From a virus, in IMG/VR virus record IMGVR_UViG_3300035698_000213, positions 1 to 29,254 of that record: DNA of 29,254 bases; one strand, given 5' to 3'. Positions within the stretch are counted from its first letter, which is position 1, and every line of letters starts with the position of its first letter. The notes below the pieces were generated by a model. The model did no database searches, was not told the DNA's origin, and saw only the letters and a program-made list of their open reading frames with translations. Below are positions 16,636-25,010 of this stretch, in pieces. Position numbers and translations under genes: made by a program.

Positions 16636-17655
16636 ATGCCAAAAGCCATATACATATATTCGGACATTCATTCATCCATTGCGGAGGCATTCGCGGAAAA
16701 AATGGATGAATCAAGTGAAGAAGATGTGACCGTTCGTGTCAATTCGGCCGGCGGTGATGTTTTTGCCGGATGGGCAATGATCCAAAAGATTCGTGAACAT
16801 GATTCAATTTCCGCCATTAAGGTTGACGGATGGGCGTGTTCAATGATGGCGTTCGCACTTTTATTTGTGGACCAAGTGGAATGTCATTCCGCATCATCAT
16901 TCATGTTCCATCGTGCGCATGGATATGTTGGAAGCGATGATGATCAAAAAGCATTGGACAACGCCAACAAAGATCTTCGCGCCGCAATGAAGAAAAAATT
17001 GGACGGAAAGAAATTCAAAGAAATCACCGGAATCACAATTGACATGTTGTTTGATGCCGAAGAAAGACGTGACATTTGGTTGACCGCAAAAGAAGCGAAG
17101 GCAATTGGATTGGTTGACAAGATCGTTCCAATGTCCGTTGCCGCAAAAGCGAAGATGGCCGGAATGAATAAAGATGAAATTTTATCAATCGCCGCACAAT
17201 TTGAAGGTGATCCAAAACCAAGTAAAATGACAAAAATCAACATGACAATTGATACGTTGAAAAGCGAACACAAAGAAATTTTTAATGCCGTGGTGGAATC
17301 CACAATTGATGCAGAACGCGACCGCGTGAACGCATTCTTGGCATATATGGAAGCGGATCCGGAATTGGTGGTGAAAGCTATCAAAGAAGGCACACCGATG
17401 TCACAAACCATTGGTGCAGAAATGCAAGTGAAATTGGCCGCCATTGGTAAATTGAAAAAAATTGAAGGTGGAACACCGGAAGGACCAAAAGCCGGTGATA
17501 AAGGAAAAACACCAACACCGGAAGCCGAAGCGAAACCACTTGTCATTGAAACGAAAAATGGAAACGTTTCCATTTCGGCCGAAGACGTAAAAGAACAACG
17601 AACGTCCATTGCGGCCGCCGTTGAATCAGCAAAAGAAGGAATTAAAACAATTTAA
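16636..17655 (+). CDS. ClpP-type head maturation protease with C-terminal scaffold region (lambda C / Nu3-like)
   Basis: Self-cleaving prohead protease, 339 residues. The ClpP-like domain spans about 1-170: opening strand AIYIYSDI, NSAGGDVFAG (36-45) for the oxyanion-side strand, the nucleophile Ser69 in GWACSMMAF, catalytic His92 in FMFHRAHG and a likely acid Asp146 in RRDIWLTAKEAKAIGLVD. Residues about 195-339 are helical and charged, with a Gly/Pro-rich linker, as expected of a scaffold. In-frame ATGs at 17227 and 17242 could start a separate 140-residue scaffold, as lambda Nu3 starts inside C. The start was kept because the first strand is needed for the fold. Confidence 0.87.
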   Translation: MPKAIYIYSDIHSSIAEAFAEKMDESSEEDVTVRVNSAGGDVFAGWAMIQKIREHDSISAIKVDGWACSMMAFALLFVDQVECHSASSFMFHRAHGYVGSDDDQKALDNANKDLRAAMKKKLDGKKFKEITGITIDMLFDAEERRDIWLTAKEAKAIGLVDKIVPMSVAAKAKMAGMNKDEILSIAAQFEGDPKPSKMTKINMTIDTLKSEHKEIFNAVVESTIDAERDRVNAFLAYMEADPELVVKAIKEGTPMSQTIGAEMQVKLAAIGKLKKIEGGTPEGPKAGDKGKTPTPEAEAKPLVIETKNGNVSISAEDVKEQRTSIAAAVESAKEGIKTI

Positions 17656-17658
17656 ATC

Positions 17659-18099
17659 ATGAGCCAAACAACACCATTGAACAACGGTCAACAATCGATC
17701 ACACACACGAACACGGAAAAGATATTTGTGTTCAAAAATCGATATGACAATTTTGAATATAACAATGACACATATGTTGATGTGAATTTGTATTGTGGTC
17801 AATTGATGGGTGAAATTGCCGCCACGCGGAAAATCGTTCCACTTGACACCGGTGCATCCGATGGTTCACAAAATCCAATTGGAGTGTTGGCAAGTGATCA
17901 CACCGTTGATGCCGGAACAACAAAATCCGTTGCACTTTGTGTGGCCGGTGATGTTGTTGAAAATTTGATAATATTCCAACCGGATATGAATTTGAATGAT
18001 GTCATTGATGGTCGCACGTTGCGCCAAAGAATTGGATCCGACACGGTTGGAATCAAGTTGGTTGGCAACAACGATCATTCCGAATATGACAACGAATAA
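17659..18099 (+). CDS. Head decoration protein (lambda gpD-like)
   Basis: Predicted trimeric protein that stabilises the expanded capsid, 146 residues. The central region MGEIAATRKIVPLDTGASDGSQNPIGVLASDHTVDAGTTKSVALCVAGDVVE (about 50-102) follows the head-decoration family closely: the Gly-x-Ile-Ala-Ala-Thr strand, the Asp/Ser-rich loop, Asn-Pro-x-Gly-Val-Leu and the final Gly-Asp-Val. It lies between protease and capsid genes, exactly as D does in lambda. Confidence 0.85.
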   Translation: MSQTTPLNNGQQSITHTNTEKIFVFKNRYDNFEYNNDTYVDVNLYCGQLMGEIAATRKIVPLDTGASDGSQNPIGVLASDHTVDAGTTKSVALCVAGDVVENLIIFQPDMNLNDVIDGRTLRQRIGSDTVGIKLVGNNDHSEYDNE

Positions 18100-18136
18100 G
18101 AATTAAAAAAAAAAGAAAACGAATAAATAAAAAATC

Positions 18137-19210
18137 ATGAGTTTAGCAATCAACACCGCATTAGCAAGAGCCGAATTGACCAAAGCATTGGTGGATGTTT
18201 ACAAAGAACGTCCAAAAGTTTATGGATTTTTGCGTTCGTTTTTTCCAACAAAAACGGCATCCACATTGACCGTTTCAATTGAAGTGAAGCGTGGAAATGA
18301 AAAAGTGGCGGTTGATGTTGAACGTGGCACCGAAGGAAACCGGAATGTCATGGGAAAATCGACGGAAAAGATTTTTAAACCACCACTTTACAAGGAATAT
18401 TTTGATGCCACACAATTGCATGTTTATGATCGTTTGTATGCATCAACCGAAATTTCCACGGCAATGTTCACGCAATTCTTGGAAGGATTGGCCGAAGGCA
18501 TTGGAGTGTTGGAAGATTCGATTGAACGCGCATATGAATTGCAATGTTCACAAGTTTTGCACACCGGAATTGTTCAATTGAACGCCGGAACAAATATTGA
18601 TTTCAAAAGAAAGGCGGCACAAATTGTTGATTTGACAGACATCAACGCGAATCGATATTGGTTGGCGGCGAATGATGCCACGGCCACACCACTTCAAGAT
18701 TTGTTGGATGGTGCAAAATTAATCAGACAAAACGGAAAATCACAAGGCGGCATTTTCAATGTCATTCTTGGTGGACGCGCATTGAATGCGTTGTTGGACA
18801 TGCCACATGTTCAAACAAGACATGATGTGAAATCATTTGATCTTGCATCCGTAAATATGCCACAACAAAATGCGGTTGGTGCCAACTTACATGGCGCGAT
18901 TTCTTCCGGATCTTATATGTTTATATTATGGACATATCCGGAATATTATGATGCGGCAAGTGGAACGTCAACACCATACGTTGATGAAACATATGCAATC
19001 ATTTTACCACAACAACCAAGATTCAAAATGTCATTTGCCGCGGTTCCACAATTGTTGACCGGTGGCGGTGCGCCAAAAGTCGGTGCGTTTGTTTATACGG
19101 ATTTTCCGGATGAAAGAAACCAAGCGCATGATTTCATCGTTCAATCTGCCGGTGTTGCAATACCAACGGCCGTTGATCAAATTTATTCGGTGAAAGTATT
19201 GGCATCATAA
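18137..19210 (+). CDS. Major capsid protein (lambda gpE family)
   Basis: Main shell subunit with the HK97-type fold, 357 residues; E-family proteins are about 340. Supporting parts: the N-terminal RPKVYGFLRSFFPTK, which resembles the E-family opening; VSIEVKRGNEKVAVDVERGTEGN (about 45-70), the GEYYDA-like KPPLYKEYFDA (about 82-92); FTQFLEGLAEGIGVLEDSIERAYELQCSQVLHTG (about 112-145); and the closing PQQPRFKMSFAAVPQL block near 295-312. An A-rich 37-nt leader, unusually long for this gene block, precedes the ATG. Confidence 0.9.
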   Translation: MSLAINTALARAELTKALVDVYKERPKVYGFLRSFFPTKTASTLTVSIEVKRGNEKVAVDVERGTEGNRNVMGKSTEKIFKPPLYKEYFDATQLHVYDRLYASTEISTAMFTQFLEGLAEGIGVLEDSIERAYELQCSQVLHTGIVQLNAGTNIDFKRKAAQIVDLTDINANRYWLAANDATATPLQDLLDGAKLIRQNGKSQGGIFNVILGGRALNALLDMPHVQTRHDVKSFDLASVNMPQQNAVGANLHGAISSGSYMFILWTYPEYYDAASGTSTPYVDETYAIILPQQPRFKMSFAAVPQLLTGGGAPKVGAFVYTDFPDERNQAHDFIVQSAGVAIPTAVDQIYSVKVLAS

Positions 19211-19227
19211 TTGCAAAAAATTAGTTG

Positions 19228-19569
19228 ATGAAATATCGCGTTCGCGTTTTAGAGTTAGCCGGAAAAGGCAAGAAGGTCCACAAAAGTCAAGACATCATTG
19301 ATGCGAATGCATTGGATGAAAGAAACATTGACGCATTGGTTGCAAAGGGATTCATTGCAGAAATTCCGGAAAAAAGTGACAAGGTTGTGAAGGTAGATCC
19401 GGCACCATCGGATCCGGATCCATCACAAGATCCACCGGCACCACAACCAACGCCATTTGATGACATCACAAAAGCGGATTTGAAAGTGTGGTTGGAGGCA
19501 AAAGAAATTGCATATAATCCGAAGGCAAACAAAACGGATTTGTTTCAACTATATGAAGACAATTTTTGA
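19228..19569 (+). CDS. Small protein after the capsid with a C-terminal HeH/SAP-like helix pair
   Basis: The ATG at 19228 is chosen over a TTG at 19225, giving 113 residues. The N-terminal half is basic (MKYRVRVLELAGKGKKVHKSQ) followed by a helix and a short beta turn. A Pro/Asp/Ser-rich linker (about 55-80) leads to ITKADLKVWLEAKEIAYNPKANKTDLFQLYEDNF, which has the Leu-Lys-x-Leu-Glu-x-Lys-x-Ile-x-Tyr-x-Pro pattern of HeH/LEM-like modules found in phage head-tail connectors. Its place after the capsid matches lambda FI. Function is uncertain. Confidence 0.5.
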   Translation: MKYRVRVLELAGKGKKVHKSQDIIDANALDERNIDALVAKGFIAEIPEKSDKVVKVDPAPSDPDPSQDPPAPQPTPFDDITKADLKVWLEAKEIAYNPKANKTDLFQLYEDNF

Positions 19570-19593
19570 TCATTACACGTGAACGAAATGAGA

Positions 19594-19629
19594 AGGCGGC
19601 GGCAAGTTGAAAAACGTGCCGCCGTTTTT
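19594..19629 (+). terminator. Rho-independent terminator after the capsid block
   Basis: CGGCGGCA (19597-19604) and TGCCGCCG (19617-19624) form a perfect 8-bp GC-rich stem with a 12-nt loop; the stem extends a few bases further through G-U and A-U pairs into the following T run (19625-19629). It lies 25 bp after the previous stop and just before the next gene, so it could uncouple high capsid-level transcription from the connector genes. Confidence 0.75.
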
Positions 19630-19641
19630 GATTAAAAAAAA

Positions 19642-20025
19642 ATGAGTTTAAAAACACAAGCCAAGGCACAAATACATGATATTTTGACCAACACAAATGA
19701 GTGGTCCGAATCCATGACGTTTGAAGATGAAGGTGGAAACACCGGTGTTGCCGTTGGAATGTATATTGAACACGCCACATCCATGGATGAATCCGGAAAC
19801 AAGATCATTGGCCGTGAAGGCCGTGTGACCGTGACGGAAGAAGCGTTGACGGATGATGCCGCATTGACGGTCCGCAATAGTGATGGCGATGTGGATTTGA
19901 ACAATTGGAAAGTCACCGTGACACACCAAAATGGTTTGTCCGTAAAATATAGAATTGAATATTTTCAACCGGATGAAAGTCTTGGAATGGTTGTTTGTTA
20001 TCTGAAAGATTATGCCGCAAATTAA
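19642..20025 (+). CDS. Head-tail joining protein, possibly lambda FII-like
   Basis: 127 residues, beta-rich. The C-terminal half, VRNSDGDVDLNNWKVTVTHQNGLSVKYRIEYFQPDESLGMVVCYLKD (about 74-123), has the alternating strands and surface loop of lambda FII-type connector proteins. The N-terminus has a helix (LKTQAKAQIHDILTNTNEW). Position, after capsid and before a terminator-like protein, agrees. It follows the terminator and shares 14 bases with the next gene. Confidence 0.5.
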   Translation: MSLKTQAKAQIHDILTNTNEWSESMTFEDEGGNTGVAVGMYIEHATSMDESGNKIIGREGRVTVTEEALTDDAALTVRNSDGDVDLNNWKVTVTHQNGLSVKYRIEYFQPDESLGMVVCYLKDYAAN

Positions 20026-20617
20026 CGGTGCCATATCGGAACAAGGTTTTGAAAAGATCGCCGCGCGAATCGGTGAAATCTTGGCGGATGAATTATCCAA
20101 CCAAGCGGAATTGAATTATGATGACGTGGATCTTCAATCAAAAGTTTGGGTTGAACGGTTCATTCCATTTGATCACACAAATTGTCCGGCGATCAATGTG
20201 AAATGTCGGACCGGAACGTTTGACAACCATTCGGAAAATGGCGCGGCCGCACGTGGAACACACATCATTGATGTTGATGTTTATACGAAAGCCAAAGGCG
20301 ATGACAACGATGCCGGTGATGGATTGGCGGCGATAAAATGCAAACGTCTTCTTGGCATATGTCGCGCGATCATTGAAAATCCAATATATAAGCAACTTGG
20401 ATATGCACACGGATTTGTTTTTGGAAGAAGATCCACCGGTTTCATCATTCCGGATGACCTGGAACAACCACAACAAAACGTTTGTGTTGGACGTGTGACA
20501 TTTGAAGTGATCGTGAAAGAAACAACGGACACCATCAACGCCAACATGGTGGATGGAATGGAAACAACAATGTTTTTGGAAGAAACGGATGATGGATATT
20601 ATTTCATTGTTTATTAA
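20012..20617 (+). CDS. Possible tail terminator / Gp37-like protein
   Basis: 201 residues, starting inside the end of the previous gene. The layout is an N-terminal helix (EQGFEKIAARIGEILADELSNQ), a strand pair around VWVERFIPFDHTNCPAINVKC, a strand with HIIDVDVYTKAKG (about 89-101), a central helix (AIKCKRLLGICRAIIEN) and a C-terminal strand, as in tail terminator (gpU-like) and Gp37-type proteins. No diagnostic motif is recognised, so the call rests on layout and the connector-region position. Confidence 0.45.
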   Translation: MPQINGAISEQGFEKIAARIGEILADELSNQAELNYDDVDLQSKVWVERFIPFDHTNCPAINVKCRTGTFDNHSENGAAARGTHIIDVDVYTKAKGDDNDAGDGLAAIKCKRLLGICRAIIENPIYKQLGYAHGFVFGRRSTGFIIPDDLEQPQQNVCVGRVTFEVIVKETTDTINANMVDGMETTMFLEETDDGYYFIVY

Positions 20618-20638
20618 TAATTATATAATTTTAGAATT

Positions 20639-20956
20639 ATGAGTATATCAGACGCATTATTGTTTTCCGGTGCCGCCGGCGGAACAAAGGTTGTGACCAC
20701 CACACCGGTCACGGAATTACAATTTCGCGGTTTTACACCGGACACGGAATCCGCAACCATCAACACATTGATTGGTGTGAAGAAAGATCCGGACAATGCG
20801 GATGCATACATTGAAGAAGATTGTTTGGATTTTCACATTGAAAATGAAGACTATACATCCATAAATCGTGGAACGGTTGTCAAGGTCCGTCCGCCATATT
20901 TGTATTTCAAAGAAATTGGATTTGGTTCCACGGATCAATTGAATTTAATCTTTTAA
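20639..20956 (+). CDS. Small beta-rich protein of unknown function
   Basis: 105 residues. It starts SISDALLFSGAAGG, then TELQFRGFTPDTESATINTLIG and ends KVRPPYLYFKEIGFGSTDQLNLIF. No known family is recognised. It lies between the connector genes and the large fibre, with a 21-base A/T-rich gap holding the palindrome AATTATATAATT, and is only six bases from the fibre gene. It may be a virion or fibre-attachment protein, but nothing in the sequence proves that. Confidence 0.55.
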   Translation: MSISDALLFSGAAGGTKVVTTTPVTELQFRGFTPDTESATINTLIGVKKDPDNADAYIEEDCLDFHIENEDYTSINRGTVVKVRPPYLYFKEIGFGSTDQLNLIF

Positions 20957-20962
20957 AAATTA

Positions 20963-23695
20963 ATGTTTTCACAAGGTTTCAACATATTAAAAAAACGCGT
21001 TTTTGGAGGCGCACCAACATTTTCGGTGTCACCATCCGCGTCCAATATCACCGGACATTCGTTTGATATTGTTGGAACGGTAAGTGAAGCCGCCACCATT
21101 TATTCATATTTGGTGACACGTGATGATCCGCAACCATCGGACGCCACGATAATTGCAAGCGGTGAAAGTATTGCCGGAACCGGATCCGGTTTCACAATAC
21201 CACACACCGGATTGGCCGTTGATAGTCAATTTGATGCGTGGATTATTGCCGTTGGTGTTGGTGGATCCACGAATGCCGTTGAAGTCCAAGTTGATTTGTG
21301 GTTGCCAACGGACATTGCAACAAATGAATTGACATTGGAATTTGATGACGCGAATGTGATCAAAGGTGCACACGCCACGGCGGTTCGCGGTGTGTTGGAC
21401 AAATCTGCATTGTTGGCACCAACAAATGAATATTCTTCCGATTTTTCCGCCGGTGAAAATGGATGGACCGCGGTTCGTGCGACCGTTGTTGGTCAAATTT
21501 CGGAAGCTGGTGAAGATGATTGTTTAAAACTTTGGGCAAGCGCGGACAACAACACACACTTCGGACAAATAAATTCCGGAATTACCGCATTGAAAGCGTA
21601 CCGGATCCGGTTTCGTTATTATGTGCCATCCGCCAACACAAATGTTGATGGATTAATTTCATCATCCTATATTTCCACAACCGATGAAACACACACAATC
21701 GCCGCACCGGTAAAAGACACATGGATTCAAACGGAATGGTCATATGGATTCCAATCCACCAACGCGGTGTTGTATATGTGGCCAACAAAAGCCGGTTCCA
21801 AATCATTCATTGGCGCAAATTCCGCGGATGATGATTATTTTTTAATAAAAGACATTGAAATTGATTCCGTTGCCGGAAACCATTTTGGCACTTTCGATGC
21901 GGTCGGAATGCCAACAAACACCAACGGAAGCGGAAAGGGTGGATTTGATGGCACAACGGAAGTGATTCGATGTGTTGAAGGTGCCACACCATTTGCGTCC
22001 GATACGGAAGGCGAAATGATCATGGTCAGCACAAGAAGCAACAAAGGCACAAAACAAGGTGTTGGAATGGGTATTGGATCCAATGCGGACAATTTGAATG
22101 CGTTGATTTTGGAACATGCAAACACAACAAATTTGAATCATGTCCGGATTGTTTGTTTGTCCAATGGCGGCAATGATCGGATCCGATACAAAGCATCGGA
22201 TGCAAATGACACGGTGTTGATCATTTCCGGATCTTCCAATGGTTCGCGCTATCGATTCAGCGTCAATGATGTTGAATGTGAAGTTCAATCCATTGTTGGA
22301 TCCAACAATGGAAATTGGTGTGATCATATGGTTGGCGCAAACATTTTTGAAATTGGCCGTGAACCGATTTTGGGGGATGAATATCAAGAAGGCGATGGCT
22401 ATGGATATTATTATTTTTCCGCGGAATTATCGGATGCCAATCGTGCATTGATGATTGGATATGCCAATGCAAAATATACCGTTTTCACCGAAGTTGAATC
22501 ATTTGAAGATGCACGTTTGTCCGCGTTGGAATTTAATTGGAGGATTTCACCAAATCCAATGCCGGAATTGCAATCACCATTTCCGGAATTATGGTATGAA
22601 AATGACACAATCACACGTCAACGTGTTACAACATTAACGTCCGAAGACATCCGTGGAATGTTCAACATTGGAAATCAAGGATATTCCACAATTTACACAT
22701 CCGATTTCACCGCCGGTGTGGATGGTTTTAGTGCATATTCCGCCAACACTATTGTTTCATATAATGAAACCGTCAATGGTGAATCCGGTTGGCTAAAATT
22801 CACAACGGCCAATGCGGTTGCAGATCAAAAAGGTGCCGGCCGTTTGACATACACCGCAAACAAACACTATCATGTGACCGCGCGGATTTATATAGATCCG
22901 GCCAACACATATGTTGATGGTTGGATGCATTTCACAAATGGATCCGTGGTCAGGCCGGAATATCGTGAAATTGGTGGTGGTGAATGGGAAATGAATTTTC
23001 ATTGCCGGGCAAATCATGGCACCATGAATCTTTGGATGATTGATGCGGCCGATGCCGCGCCGGCCGAAGCCGGACAAATCATGTATGTCAAAGATATTGT
23101 GGTGAAAGAAATCACCGGATTTGTAATTGATCCGGAAAATCTTCCGGAATTTAATGCCGGCGGCACATCAATTGATTTTGACGGCGCGAATAATTATGCC
23201 GCGGATTTTGTTGGAAGATTATTTGCCGCCATTACTTCCAACACCGGTGGATTGTGGATCTTGAAATTCATTGATCAAGAAGGCACCGGCGTTCATAATT
23301 ATCCAATTTATATTGATGATCAATCCGGATCCGCGGAATATATCCGAATTGGATTGAATGCGGCGGATCAAATATCAATGGTTGTCCGTGAAGGTGGCGT
23401 GAACAATTCGTTGGTGTGGACCGCCACCGGACGTGGAGGTGAAACCAACATTGCCATTGCAAGTGATGGTTCCACATATCGTGCATATGACAAAATGTTG
23501 GAAGTGGCATTGGCAAGTGGAACCGACAACGGAAAGTGGTTGAATGATATTGCAAACATTGATCAAATTGAAATTGGCCGATATGAAAATGCGTCATTGA
23601 TATATGATTTCGGATTGATTGAAATCATGTATTTCAACGCGGATGTGACACCGGAAATTTTCCGTCAACTTTTTAAATATCGCGAAACATTATGA
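20963..23695 (+). CDS. Large receptor-binding / tail fibre candidate with duplicated carbohydrate-binding architecture
   Basis: 910 residues, the largest gene in the window. A short N-terminal attachment segment precedes an Fn3-like module (about 16-112, VSPSASNITGHSFDIVGTVSE). Then come two copies of one unit: a jelly-roll carbohydrate-binding-like module (about 158-305 and 578-722) followed by a concanavalin/LamG-like module (about 310-515 and 725-905). The copies share phrases such as SDFSAGENGW against SDFTAGVDGF, PSANTNVDG against DPANTYVDG, IKDIEID against VKDIVVK, and FEIGREP against IEIGRYE. It should bind a host surface glycan. No chaperone or peptidase domain is visible at the C-terminus. 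Confidence 0.75.
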   Translation: MFSQGFNILKKRVFGGAPTFSVSPSASNITGHSFDIVGTVSEAATIYSYLVTRDDPQPSDATIIASGESIAGTGSGFTIPHTGLAVDSQFDAWIIAVGVGGSTNAVEVQVDLWLPTDIATNELTLEFDDANVIKGAHATAVRGVLDKSALLAPTNEYSSDFSAGENGWTAVRATVVGQISEAGEDDCLKLWASADNNTHFGQINSGITALKAYRIRFRYYVPSANTNVDGLISSSYISTTDETHTIAAPVKDTWIQTEWSYGFQSTNAVLYMWPTKAGSKSFIGANSADDDYFLIKDIEIDSVAGNHFGTFDAVGMPTNTNGSGKGGFDGTTEVIRCVEGATPFASDTEGEMIMVSTRSNKGTKQGVGMGIGSNADNLNALILEHANTTNLNHVRIVCLSNGGNDRIRYKASDANDTVLIISGSSNGSRYRFSVNDVECEVQSIVGSNNGNWCDHMVGANIFEIGREPILGDEYQEGDGYGYYYFSAELSDANRALMIGYANAKYTVFTEVESFEDARLSALEFNWRISPNPMPELQSPFPELWYENDTITRQRVTTLTSEDIRGMFNIGNQGYSTIYTSDFTAGVDGFSAYSANTIVSYNETVNGESGWLKFTTANAVADQKGAGRLTYTANKHYHVTARIYIDPANTYVDGWMHFTNGSVVRPEYREIGGGEWEMNFHCRANHGTMNLWMIDAADAAPAEAGQIMYVKDIVVKEITGFVIDPENLPEFNAGGTSIDFDGANNYAADFVGRLFAAITSNTGGLWILKFIDQEGTGVHNYPIYIDDQSGSAEYIRIGLNAADQISMVVREGGVNNSLVWTATGRGGETNIAIASDGSTYRAYDKMLEVALASGTDNGKWLNDIANIDQIEIGRYENASLIYDFGLIEIMYFNADVTPEIFRQLFKYRETL

Positions 23696-24150
23696 CACGA
23701 ATTATAGTCCAACCAACAAAAGGATTGTTGAAAAAGATCATGGCGATCCGTGAACAATTTGGCCAATTTGAATATTTCAAAACCGATGAAAACGGCGATG
23801 TGGACATGACCGATTTTGGTATTCATGACATCGCAGATGTGGACACAAACGGTGATCTTATCATGGAAACCGTTTCCACGCCATTCATGTATAAAGGCGA
23901 AGCCATGTATCGACAAGACACAACGCCGGTGATGATTGAAAGCAAGACACCAAAGATCATTGCAACCAACAAAGTTTGCGTGATTTATGAAAAAGTGTTT
24001 CGCGGATATGATGGATTATCACAAAAGGAAAAGAATGCAATCATTGCGATCATTGAAACCGGAATATGGATTGGTTTGTTGACAGATCCGGACAATCATG
24101 TGCGTGTTGGATTAAAAAAACAAATGCGTCACAATTCAATTCTTCATTAA
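23692..24150 (+). CDS. Small protein downstream of the fibre, unknown function
   Basis: 152 residues, starting inside the fibre stop (ATGA at 23692). The first part is helical and basic (PTKGLLKKIMAIREQFGQFEYF); the middle has an Asp/Gly-rich acidic turn pair (DENGDVDMTDFGIHDIADVDTNGDL) that recalls calcium-binding loops; the rest is beta-rich with a helix near 115-125. I do not recognise a family. Location suggests a fibre partner or assembly factor. Confidence 0.6.
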   Translation: MTRIIVQPTKGLLKKIMAIREQFGQFEYFKTDENGDVDMTDFGIHDIADVDTNGDLIMETVSTPFMYKGEAMYRQDTTPVMIESKTPKIIATNKVCVIYEKVFRGYDGLSQKEKNAIIAIIETGIWIGLLTDPDNHVRVGLKKQMRHNSILH

Positions 24151-24151
24151 A

Positions 24152-24493
24152 ATGTCACCAACACAATATATCGCAAAACACAACACGTTCATTTCACTTG
24201 GATTGGTGATCACAATAGCGGTTGCCATTTTTTATGCCGGCGTGACAATGGCCACGGTCCAAGCCACGTTGAAAAATCAAAATGAAGATTTGATTGAAAT
24301 CAAAGCGGACACCAAATCCAATGGCGTCAAAATTGAATTGGTTCATGACATGTCGAAGTCACAACATTTTGACATTGAAGAAATCAAAGGTTGGCAAAAG
24401 TCAATCAACGGTCAATTGAACACCAACAAAGAATTGAAAGATGTGATTTTGTCGGACATGAAGGTGATCAAAAATCACATTGAAAAAGAATGA
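24152..24493 (+). CDS. Small single-span membrane protein with coiled coil
   Basis: 113 residues. A hydrophobic segment at about 13-35 (FISLGLVITIAVAIFYAGVTMA) is followed by a charged, helical region (about 40-112) with heptad-like spacing. It is therefore an N-terminally anchored membrane protein. It begins a run of membrane genes leading into the lysis cassette. Its role is unknown; a holin regulator or an inner spanin-like function are options, unproven. Confidence 0.6.
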   Translation: MSPTQYIAKHNTFISLGLVITIAVAIFYAGVTMATVQATLKNQNEDLIEIKADTKSNGVKIELVHDMSKSQHFDIEEIKGWQKSINGQLNTNKELKDVILSDMKVIKNHIEKE

Positions 24494-24786
24494 CCGCGGC
24501 GAAGCAAATTCAAATGGTCAAATGGGTTGCCGGAACATTTGGTGGATCCATCATTGGTTTGGTCATTTGGGGTGCGACATTGACAAGTGAAGTTTCACAA
24601 ATGCGTGGTGAAATGGATGAATTGTGGTCCAACTATAATCACGAATTGAAAGAAAAAGAATTGATGATTTCGGAGTTTGCGAAATTCAAACAACAAATTT
24701 TGGACATGGAAAAAGCCGCGGAAAAAGAAGCGGACAACAACATGATCAAGAAGTTGTTTGAACATCAACAAAAAAATAAAAACTAA
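24490..24786 (+). CDS. Second small single-span membrane protein with coiled coil
   Basis: 98 residues, overlapping the previous stop by four bases. A hydrophobic segment at about 10-32 (VAGTFGGSIIGLVIWGATLT) is followed by a strongly charged coiled-coil region. Layout repeats that of the preceding gene without obvious sequence identity. It stands directly before the holin-like gene, so an accessory role in lysis or in envelope penetration is plausible. No family recognised. Confidence 0.6.
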   Translation: MTAAKQIQMVKWVAGTFGGSIIGLVIWGATLTSEVSQMRGEMDELWSNYNHELKEKELMISEFAKFKQQILDMEKAAEKEADNNMIKKLFEHQQKNKN

Positions 24787-24797
24787 ATTTTCAAATC

Positions 24798-25007
24798 ATG
24801 AATAAATTGAAAAAACTTCCGTCAAATTTTTACAAGCCAACACCGGTCATGGCGCGAAGAATCGGTGACGGATTATTATTGATTTCAACAATGATGACCG
24901 CATACACAATTGGACAAGAAGGCATGGAAACATTGTCATTGATTTTCTTGTTTGTCGGTGCCATTGGAAAATTCGTTTCCAATCTTTTCACCGAATCGGA
25001 AAAATAA
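24798..25007 (+). CDS. Holin-like membrane protein
   Basis: 69 residues with two predicted membrane spans, about 22-40 (IGDGLLLISTMMTAYTIG) and 43-62 (METLSLIFLFVGAIGKFVSN), a basic N-terminus (NKLKKLPSNFYKP) and an acidic end. Small size, two spans and position directly upstream of the endolysin candidate are the usual features of a class II-like holin. Topology is not proven. Confidence 0.65.
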   Translation: MNKLKKLPSNFYKPTPVMARRIGDGLLLISTMMTAYTIGQEGMETLSLIFLFVGAIGKFVSNLFTESEK

Positions 25008-25010
25008 ATT

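Noticed and set aside
16944-17609. 221-residue minus-strand frame inside the protease gene
   Set aside because: It is antisense to a well-supported protease/scaffold and shows only biased low-complexity Ser/Ala/Phe content.
21842-22387. Minus-strand frame of 181 residues within the fibre gene
   Set aside because: Antisense shadow of the fibre; no start context and no domain.
20963-24150. Diversity-generating retroelement acting on the fibre
   Set aside because: No reverse transcriptase, template repeat or matching variable repeat was seen near the fibre gene.
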